A model generated the notes under the pieces. It made no database searches, had not been told where the DNA came from, and worked only from the letters and a program-made list of their open reading frames with translations. From positions 1 through 7,025 of the forward strand of contig DUZC01000250.1 of the NCBI GenBank assembly GCA_013349735.1: a stretch of DNA of 7,025 nt. Direction: 5' to 3'. A program made the position numbers and the translations under genes. Within the stretch, counting starts at the first letter, position 1, and every line of letters starts with the position of its first letter. This document shows positions 1-5,177 of the stretch, in pieces. The DNA comes from Rhodospirillaceae bacterium (GTDB lineage Bacteria; Pseudomonadota; Alphaproteobacteria; Rhodospirillales; Magnetospirillaceae).

Positions 1-84
1 GTCCACAAAGACCGCATTGGCAACCGGAGCGAAGCTTTCCAGGATGGGTGCCAGCAGCACCGGGATATGCGGGCTGGCGTTCAT
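1..84 (-). CDS. rsmH: 16S rRNA (cytosine-1402-N4)-methyltransferase RsmH (MraW), N-terminal fragment
   Basis: Only the first 28 codons are in the window; the gene runs off the left edge. RsmH uses S-adenosylmethionine to methylate N4 of C1402 in 16S rRNA, in the ribosomal P site. The visible N-terminus contains PHIPVLL at residues 5-11, followed by a short helix and VFVD at 25-28, which is the usual opening of this family just before the SAM-binding glycine-rich loop. The ATG (82-84) overlaps the mraZ stop TGA (81-83) in the ATGA arrangement, and no strong Shine-Dalgarno is visible before it, so translation is probably coupled to mraZ. The mraZ-rsmH order is the standard start of the dcw cluster, which makes the call safe in spite of the short fragment. 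Confidence 0.9.
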   Translation of the reverse strand, partial: MNASPHIPVLLAPILESFAPVANAVFVD

Positions 85-545
85 TGCTGCTCGGGCCGGC
101 GCAGAATCAGTTGCGGGCGGTTCTTGAGGGCGCGGCTGCGCGCCTCGGCCTGATGAATTTTTAACGCGCCGGGTTCCCAGATCTGGAAGGTGCGTCCCAT
201 ACCGACGAACGCGGCCTGTTCAGTGATCTGGGCATGGGCCAGCACATCTTCGGGGATCTGTACCCGTCCGGTGGGGTCCCAGGCCAGCTGATGCGAGGAC
301 GAGAAAATCAGGGTGTTGAGGTCATTTTGCTCGGCCGAGAAAAGATCGAAGCTGGCCGACGCGCTATTGGCAAGGTCTTCGAGAAAATCGGTGCCGCACC
401 CTTCGATGGCGGCCTGCGTAAAGGACGGGTAGACGACGATGCCGCCGAAGCTCTGCTGGGTCAGGGCCGCGCGGAAGGGCGCCGGGACGGACACCCGACC
501 CTTGCTATCGACCTTGTTGACGAATGTGGAAACGAACAGCGCCAT
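81..545 (-). CDS. mraZ: Transcriptional regulator MraZ
   Basis: A 154-residue protein, close to the usual length of about 150. MraZ is a DNA-binding protein of the AbrB/SpoVT swapped-hairpin type that forms ring oligomers and represses its own dcw operon in E. coli. Both repeats of the family are visible, each with the DxxxR signature: DSKGR at residues 13-17 followed by VSVP, and DPTGR at 90-94 followed by VQIP. The start is supported by a purine-rich AAGGAAGGA about 10 nt upstream of the ATG. The stop overlaps the rsmH start by 4 bp. A set of TGGGN boxes with a 10-bp period lies about 80-125 bp upstream of the start codon, as expected for autoregulation. The C-terminal tail (about 135-154) is basic and poorly conserved in the family. 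Nothing looks truncated or unusual. Confidence 0.95.
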   Translation of the reverse strand: MALFVSTFVNKVDSKGRVSVPAPFRAALTQQSFGGIVVYPSFTQAAIEGCGTDFLEDLANSASASFDLFSAEQNDLNTLIFSSSHQLAWDPTGRVQIPEDVLAHAQITEQAAFVGMGRTFQIWEPGALKIHQAEARSRALKNRPQLILRRPEQQ

Positions 546-599
546 CGCTTGCTCGTCCTTCCTTGCCCCGCGGTTTCCCCATCCCCAACAGCCCGCCCC

Positions 600-604
600 G
601 AATC
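600..604. promoter_or_regulatory. GANTC site in the mraZ leader region
   Basis: GAATC, one of two GANTC sites within about 70 bp upstream of mraZ; the other is GATTC at 668-672. GANTC is the target of the CcrM adenine methyltransferase in many Alphaproteobacteria, where methylation state can tune cell-cycle promoters together with GcrA. Whether this organism has CcrM cannot be seen here, and a 4-base specificity is often met by chance. Confidence 0.3.
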
Positions 605-631
605 GCCATAGCGACGGGGAAGACTTGGGTG

Positions 632-644
632 GTTATGGGATAAC
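632..644. repeat. Short inverted repeat inside the MraZ operator
   Basis: GTTATGGGATAAC has 5-bp arms (GTTAT/ATAAC) around a GGG centre that is part of the second TGGGN box. It gives this box a dyad symmetry that the others lack. It may be a chance result of the repeat phasing or a second binding site. Confidence 0.4.
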
Positions 645-665
645 ATGGGATTATGTGGGCGTCAA
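637..665 (-). promoter_or_regulatory. Candidate mraZ/dcw promoter
   Basis: Reading toward mraZ, TTGACG (660-665) is a good -35 hexamer, followed after 17 nt by TATCCC (637-642), which matches only three of six positions of the -10 consensus. Spacing is ideal but the -10 is weak. The element lies inside the TGGGN array, so bound MraZ would block it. An alternative -10-like CATAAT at 650-655 lacks a -35 at the right distance. The transcription start has not been shown. Confidence 0.3.
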
Positions 666-679
666 TGGATTCTCATAGT

Positions 680-705
680 AAAACAATGGGAAAGAGCATT
701 GTTTT
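680..705. repeat. 9-bp perfect inverted repeat upstream of the mraZ promoter
   Basis: AAAACAATG (680-688) and CATTGTTTT (697-705) are exact reverse complements around an 8-nt centre. The right arm also takes part in a second, shorter dyad, GCATTG (696-701) with CAATGC (707-712). The location, just upstream of the -35 candidate for mraZ, suits a regulator binding site. The stem is A+T-rich, so it is a poor candidate for an intrinsic terminator in either direction. Confidence 0.5.
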
Positions 706-902
706 GCAATGCCATAGCGGGATTGTGGTTAAGTTGTTCTGCGTGATAAAAAGCAGTTATTACAGTAGAATAAATAACGATCCGCATAGTTTACAGAAAC
801 ATCGTTCCCTTTACGTTCTCTTTGGCGGCAAAAAGAAAATATTGGCGGTGTATGGCGCAGATATTTCAAACGTCACAGAGGGGTCGCAAGGGCGGTAAAA
901 TT
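706..902. other. A+T-rich non-coding gap between the mraZ control region and rnpB
   Basis: Base composition changes sharply here: the flanks are G+C-rich and the stretch around 730-845 is rich in A and T. No convincing gene is present; the one plus-strand reading frame (653-898) has no recognisable domain, starts inside the MraZ operator and has an atypical composition. Small repeats can be seen: TTGGCGG at 822-828 and 842-848, 20 bp apart, and an imperfect 11-bp tandem unit (CGTTCCCTTTA then CGTTCTCTTTG) at 803-824. No G+C-rich hairpin with a T-run is evident as a terminator for rnpB, which is followed only by AATTTTA. The stretch probably holds upstream promoter elements for mraZ and the rnpB trailer. 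Confidence 0.5.
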
Positions 903-1298
<396 letters not shown>

Positions 1299-1306
1299 CT
1301 TGCAAG

Positions 1307-2005
1307 CTAGCCGGAATTTTCGACCATGGCCAGCAGCGATGCGAGCCGGGCCAGGCTCTCGGCATCCGCCTGGCCATCAAGGCAGGATGGGCGGAAATGG
1401 CGTTGAAAGGCGACCATCGCCGCGGAAATCTCGGCGGGTTCTGCGGCCTGATAACCCCAGCGGCGCAGCAGGGCGCCGACATCCCGGGGGGCTTGAATGC
1501 CGGCGTTGGTTTCGGACGGCCAAAGGCCGATCCCAAGCCGGGCCAGTTCCTGCCAGGCAAAAAGCTCACCTGGATCCTGTTTGCGCTGGGGCGCGATATC
1601 GGCATGCCCGACCAGATTGCGCGCCGGAATGGGATGGCGGTCCAGGATCTGGCCGGCCAATCGGGTCAGGCTGTCCATTTGTGCGTCCGGGAAGGGCTGA
1701 TAGCCGAACTCATGGCCGGGATTGACCAGCTCAATACCGATTGATCGTGAATTGATATCGCGCTGTCCGCGCCAGAAAGATTGGCCGGCATGCCAGGCGC
1801 GGCGGTCTTCGTCGACCAGCGCCAGAACGCGGCCATCCTGATGGATCAGATAATGGGCCGAGACTTCCGCCGCCGGATCGCACAGACGGGCCAGGGCTGC
1901 TTCGGCGCTGGGCATGCCGGTATAATGCAAGACCAGCATATCGATGGGGGTATCGGCCGGACGCGGCTGATGATTGGGCGAACGCTGGCTCCGATCGATC
2001 TTCAA
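1307..2005 (-). CDS. N-acetylmuramoyl-L-alanine amidase, AmpD/AmiD family, with C-terminal peptidoglycan-binding-like domain
   Basis: A 232-residue zinc amidase that cleaves the bond between (anhydro)MurNAc and L-Ala of the stem peptide. By alignment with AmpD, the zinc ligands are H27 (in LHYTG), H134 (in VGHADIAP) and D144, with catalytic E92 (in IGIELVN) and K142 (in RKQDPG). All are present. Residues about 174-228 resemble a small helical peptidoglycan-binding domain, as in E. coli AmiD; AmpD lacks it. No signal peptide or lipobox is visible at the N-terminus, so the protein is probably cytoplasmic and acts in muropeptide recycling, unlike the outer-membrane lipoprotein AmiD. The start chosen is TTG (2003-2005), which overlaps the uup stop by 4 bp (TTGA). 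The first ATG inside is codon 23, but starting there would cut into the first strand of the fold. The gene is followed almost at once by rnpB. Confidence 0.9.
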   Translation of the reverse strand: MKIDRSQRSPNHQPRPADTPIDMLVLHYTGMPSAEAALARLCDPAAEVSAHYLIHQDGRVLALVDEDRRAWHAGQSFWRGQRDINSRSIGIELVNPGHEFGYQPFPDAQMDSLTRLAGQILDRHPIPARNLVGHADIAPQRKQDPGELFAWQELARLGIGLWPSETNAGIQAPRDVGALLRRWGYQAAEPAEISAAMVAFQRHFRPSCLDGQADAESLARLASLLAMVENSG

Positions 2006-3801
2006 GGGCTTGGTTCCAGCGTTTCGCGCTTCATTTCCAGTTCCAGCCAGCGCTCCTCAAGGCTGGTCAGGCTCAGGCGCGCGGTTTCAAGCTGGCGGGA
2101 GGTCTGAGCGAAACCGTCCGGGTCACGCCCGTAAAATTGCGGGTCGGCCAGCTTTTCTTCAAAGCGACCGATCTCTGTTTGCAATTGCTCAAGCTTGCCA
2201 GGCAGAGCGTCCAGTTCTCGTTGTTCGAGATAGGCAAGCCGGCTGGCGGTGCGCGGTCTGTCCGCTTTGATGGTTGGCATGGCTTTGGGCGGGGCGGGCG
2301 GTGCCGGGTTGGGGCGCTGGCGCAAACTGTCGCTATAGCCGCCGACATATTCGGCAATGCGCCCGGCCCCTTCGACGACGATGACGCTGGTCACCAGGCG
2401 GTCGAGAAAATCGCGGTCATGGCTGACCACCAGCAAGGTGCCGTCATAATCGGCCAGGGCTTCTTGCAGCAAATCAAGACTGTCCATGTCGAGATCATTG
2501 GTGGGTTCGTCCAGCACCAGCAAATTCGAAGGTTTTGCCAGCAGTTTGGCCAGTAAAAGGCGGTGGCGCTCGCCCCCGGACAGGGATTTGACCGGCGCAT
2601 GGGCCTGACGGTCTTCAAACAGAAATTCCCGCAGATAGCCCATGACATGGCGCTGGACGCCTTGCACGGTGATGGAATCGCCGGCACCGTCGGTCAGGGT
2701 CTGCCAGACCGTGGCTTCAGGATCGAGTTGCGAGCGATGCTGATCGAGCATGGCCATAGTCAAATTGGTGCCCAGCCGCAGGCTGCCGCTATCCGGCGCC
2801 AATTTGCCGGTCAGCAGGCTGAGCAGGGTGGTCTTTCCGGCGCCATTGGGTCCGATCAGCCCGACCCGATCGCCGCGCATGATACGGGTGCTGAAGCCGC
2901 TGACGATGGGTTGACCGGCAAAAGACTTGCTGAGTTGCTTGGCTTCGATGACCAGTTTTCCTGAGTTTTCTCCCGTCTCAACGGCCAATTTGATCGAGCC
3001 TTGCACTTTGATATGCTGGGCCTTGTCCCGACGCAAAGCCTGCAGGGCGCGCAGCCGTCCCATATTGCGTTTTCGCCGGGCGGTGACGCCGCGATGCAGC
3101 CAATGGGTCTCGGCTTCGAGCCGCTTGTCCTGGCGGGCCAGTTCATTTTCCTCGGCGGCGTAAACGTCCTCCTGCCAGGCTTCGAAGCCGGAAAATCCCT
3201 GTTCGAGGCGCCGCACCCGGCCGCGATCCAGCCAAAGGGTTTGCCGGGAAACCCGGGACAGGAAAGCCCGGTCATGGCTGATCACCACCAGGGCTCCGGA
3301 AAAACCGGTAAGCCAGTCCTCAAGCCATTGAATCGTCGGAAGATCAAGATGGTTGGTCGGTTCGTCCAGCAGCAGAGCGTCGGGTTCACCGACCAAAGCG
3401 CGGGCCAGGGCGACGCGCCGGCCTTCGCCGCCGGACAAAAGCGCGGGCTTTCGCTCCCCGGCAACGCCGACCGCGTCCAGCATGGCTTCGGCCCGGTAGC
3501 GTTGATGGCGCTCGTCTTGGTCCAATCCTTCTGTGACCCAGTCAAGGACCGTGGCGGCGTCCATCGACGGGTTCTGAGCCAGGGCGGCCAGGCGAATGCC
3601 CGGTTGCAGGAAGCGCTCGCCGCTATCCAATTGCTGTTCACCGGACAGGATTTTGAGCAAAGTGCTTTTGCCGCTGCCATTGCGGCCGACCAGGCAGCAT
3701 TTTTCGCCGCGGCCGACCTGCAGGCTGACGCCGGTAAAAAGCGGGCGCCCGCCAAAAGTGACAAATCCTTCTTTCAGGGCCAGCAATGGCGGCAGGGCCA
3801 T
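2002..3801 (-). CDS. uup: ABC-F family ATPase, Uup type
   Basis: A 599-residue soluble protein with two ABC ATPase domains and no membrane segment, so not a transporter. Domain 1 has Walker A GRNGSGKST (39-47), signature LSGGE (122-126) and Walker B DEPTNHLD with catalytic E147. Domain 2 has Walker A GPNGAGKTT (317-325), signature LSGGER (407-412) and Walker B DEPTNDLD with E432. A charged linker (about 210-265) joins them; in ABC-F proteins this segment contacts the ribosomal P-site tRNA. A proline-rich hinge (498-508) leads to a C-terminal coiled coil (about 520-595), the mark of Uup, whose tail binds DNA in E. coli. Uup affects ribosome function and tandem-repeat deletion or transposon excision. 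The start has a good GGGGAG 7 nt upstream; its ATG overlaps the djlA stop by 1 bp (TGATG). Another ABC-F subgroup is possible, but the tail favours Uup. Confidence 0.92.
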   Translation of the reverse strand: MALPPLLALKEGFVTFGGRPLFTGVSLQVGRGEKCCLVGRNGSGKSTLLKILSGEQQLDSGERFLQPGIRLAALAQNPSMDAATVLDWVTEGLDQDERHQRYRAEAMLDAVGVAGERKPALLSGGEGRRVALARALVGEPDALLLDEPTNHLDLPTIQWLEDWLTGFSGALVVISHDRAFLSRVSRQTLWLDRGRVRRLEQGFSGFEAWQEDVYAAEENELARQDKRLEAETHWLHRGVTARRKRNMGRLRALQALRRDKAQHIKVQGSIKLAVETGENSGKLVIEAKQLSKSFAGQPIVSGFSTRIMRGDRVGLIGPNGAGKTTLLSLLTGKLAPDSGSLRLGTNLTMAMLDQHRSQLDPEATVWQTLTDGAGDSITVQGVQRHVMGYLREFLFEDRQAHAPVKSLSGGERHRLLLAKLLAKPSNLLVLDEPTNDLDMDSLDLLQEALADYDGTLLVVSHDRDFLDRLVTSVIVVEGAGRIAEYVGGYSDSLRQRPNPAPPAPPKAMPTIKADRPRTASRLAYLEQRELDALPGKLEQLQTEIGRFEEKLADPQFYGRDPDGFAQTSRQLETARLSLTSLEERWLELEMKRETLEPSP

Positions 3802-4544
3802 CAGCCTTCTCCCCTTTCTTTCCGGATGCTGTCCCAGGCGGCATTGATGGTCGCCATTTTTGTGGTGGCCATGGCGACATATTCGGCCGGCACCCCTTTG
3901 GCCATCAACGTGTCCGGATGATGCTCGCGGGTCAGACGGCGCCAGGCCGTCTTGATCTCGGCCATCGGCGCGTCCCGGGCAACCCCAAGGACCGCGTAAG
4001 GGTCGGGCGCGATGGGGTCGGCGGACGGATCAGCGAACCCGCGGCCCATCAGGCCGAACAGCGCTGCGACCCGCTCAAGAAAGCGCCGCTCCTGGGCGTT
4101 CAGCGGTCCATCGACCAAGGCGATCTGGCGCAGCGCCTCCAGGACTTGCCCTAACAACAGGCTTTCATCCGGAAAAGCATCGGCCAAGGCCTGGGCATGG
4201 CGCTCGAAATCCTCGGGATTCTGTTTGGCTTCGTCATAAAGGACGGCGATGCCGGCCATCGAGGCGCGGGGGATCCGGAACAGCGCTTTAAAGGCATCCA
4301 CCTCGTCGCGGGTCACCGGCCCGTCGATTTTGGCCAGTTTCGCCGCCAGACTGACCACCGACAAAGAGAAGACACGCTGACGGTTGTTGGCGTCGCTTTT
4401 GAACAAGGCCGACAAGCCACCGCGCCGGCTTGCCCGGCGCCGGTCAACCCAATGGCCGACGACGACGCCCAGCACAATGCCAAGCGGCCCCCCTTTGAAA
4501 AGGGCCAAGCCCACCATGGCGCCGATAACTTTTCCCCAGATCAT
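3801..4544 (-). CDS. djlA: DjlA-type membrane-anchored J-domain co-chaperone (TerB-like plus DnaJ domains)
   Basis: A 247-residue type III J protein. Residues 5-33 form one hydrophobic, glycine-rich segment with a GxxxG-like pattern, as in the DjlA membrane anchor, followed by arginines that favour a cytoplasmic C-terminus. Residues about 55-165 form an acidic, all-helical TerB-like domain. Residues 181-244 are a J domain that begins DPYAVLGV and carries the HPD motif at 209-211, which stimulates the ATPase of DnaK. In E. coli DjlA influences capsule synthesis through the Rcs system; that role need not hold here. I chose the second ATG (4542-4544) because it has TAGG 8 nt upstream and gives the usual start M-x-WGK-hydrophobic. 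An ATG two codons earlier (4548-4550) is the alternative. The stop overlaps the uup start, indicating coupling. Confidence 0.9.
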   Translation of the reverse strand: MIWGKVIGAMVGLALFKGGPLGIVLGVVVGHWVDRRRASRRGGLSALFKSDANNRQRVFSLSVVSLAAKLAKIDGPVTRDEVDAFKALFRIPRASMAGIAVLYDEAKQNPEDFERHAQALADAFPDESLLLGQVLEALRQIALVDGPLNAQERRFLERVAALFGLMGRGFADPSADPIAPDPYAVLGVARDAPMAEIKTAWRRLTREHHPDTLMAKGVPAEYVAMATTKMATINAAWDSIRKERGEG

Positions 4545-4600
4545 AGGCATTGCCTACATCGGCAACGCGCGGCTGGCAAGTATCCGGCAGGGGTGCTTCC

Positions 4601-5131
4601 CTATTTTGTCGATCTAAGGATGTTTTCCTGCAGCAGATAGGTGCTGAGTTCGGCGTCGTCGAAAATGATGTTATGGCGCAGTTTGGCAAAAACCACAGGC
4701 ATTTCGGCAACAATTTCGCTGGTTTCGGCGCCCTGCGTGACATCCTTGATGGCTTGTTCCACAAACAGGATCATCGCCTGATGATGCTGACGGTGGCTCT
4801 GGATATGGCTTTGATATTTTTCCTGGGGCAGCTCTTCCATCAAGCCATGTTCCAGGGAAAAATGGTCGGACAACAATCGGCAATATTCGGTCAAAGCGGA
4901 GACCAGATTGGCCGGTTCGACCGCTTCTTTGAACAGGGATTTAAGGCTGTTGGTCAGAGCGGCGAGTTCGCGGTGTTGCCCATCGATGATGGGGTGCCCG
5001 AATTCCAGCTCGCTGCTCCATTCGGTAGGATTCACCAACGCTGTCCTCATACTGCCCGGAAGGAACCAGTTTTTCATGGGAAGGGTCGTGGTTAAAAGGA
5101 AATTCTGCGTATCCCTTTTCGGAAATGTCAT
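4601..5131 (-). CDS. Bacteriohemerythrin (single-domain hemerythrin family protein)
   Basis: A four-helix-bundle protein that holds a non-haem di-iron centre and binds oxygen reversibly; likely roles are oxygen delivery, storage or sensing. Numbered from the start chosen (176 residues), all seven expected iron ligands are present: H53 in DGQH, H90 and E94 (HxxxE), H113 and H117 (HxxxH), H153 and D158 (HxxxxD). W38 sits before the first helix as usual. No signal peptide, membrane segment or output domain is attached. The start is uncertain: ATG at 5129-5131 has AGG 8 nt upstream and gives about 30 extra residues; ATG at 5075-5077 (158 residues) and 5048-5050 (149 residues) give lengths nearer to the family norm but lack a clear ribosome binding site. 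The gene lies 56 bp upstream of djlA in the same direction and diverges from the 5-oxoprolinase gene. Confidence 0.88.
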   Translation of the reverse strand: MTFPKRDTQNFLLTTTLPMKNWFLPGSMRTALVNPTEWSSELEFGHPIIDGQHRELAALTNSLKSLFKEAVEPANLVSALTEYCRLLSDHFSLEHGLMEELPQEKYQSHIQSHRQHHQAMILFVEQAIKDVTQGAETSEIVAEMPVVFAKLRHNIIFDDAELSTYLLQENILRSTK

Positions 5132-5156
5132 ATTCTTTACCTGATCCGCAATCGGT

Positions 5157-5166
5157 CGGAATTCCG
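5157..5166. repeat. 10-bp perfect palindrome between divergent genes
   Basis: CGGAATTCCG is fully self-complementary and lies in the short spacer between the hemerythrin start and the 5-oxoprolinase start, 11 bp before the latter's ATG. This position would suit an operator that acts on one or both genes, but a short palindrome of this kind can occur by chance and no second copy is seen. Confidence 0.3.
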
Positions 5167-5177
5167 GTGGTTCTTTT

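Larger units (their letters stand above)
626..670 (+). promoter_or_regulatory. MraZ operator: phased TGGGN direct repeats upstream of mraZ
   Basis: Four exact TGGGN boxes stand at 626-630, 636-640, 646-650 and 656-660, each separated by 5 nt, and a degenerate fifth (TGGAT) follows in phase at 666-670. In E. coli, MraZ is known to bind TGGGN direct repeats separated by 5 nt upstream of mraZ, so both motif and spacing match. The boxes read on the plus strand, that is CCCA in the direction of mraZ transcription. The 10-bp period puts all boxes on one face of the helix, which suits a ring-shaped oligomer. The array overlaps the likely promoter, which fits repression. A further TGGGA at 687-691 is 1 bp out of phase and is not counted. 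Confidence 0.85.

Noticed and set aside
577..587. Two further TGGGG motifs on the minus strand near the mraZ start
   Set aside because: They are 6 bp apart, out of the 10-bp phase and on the other strand from the main array.
635..643. TTATCCCAT on the minus strand as a DnaA box
   Set aside because: It differs from TTATCCACA at the decisive last three positions and is fully explained by the TGGGN array.
653..898. Plus-strand frame of 81 codons in the rnpB-mraZ gap
   Set aside because: It starts within the MraZ operator, has no clear ribosome binding site or domain, and its composition follows the A+T-rich spacer rather than a coding pattern.
3001..3921. Long plus-strand open frame of 306 codons opposite uup and the end of djlA
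   Set aside because: Low-complexity, glutamine/glycine/alanine-rich translation with no recognisable domain, lying fully antisense to well-supported genes; a typical shadow of high-G+C coding sequence.
4551..4600. Possible terminator between the hemerythrin and djlA genes
   Set aside because: Only partial G+C-rich complementarities are present and no T-run follows, so read-through from hemerythrin to djlA is equally likely.
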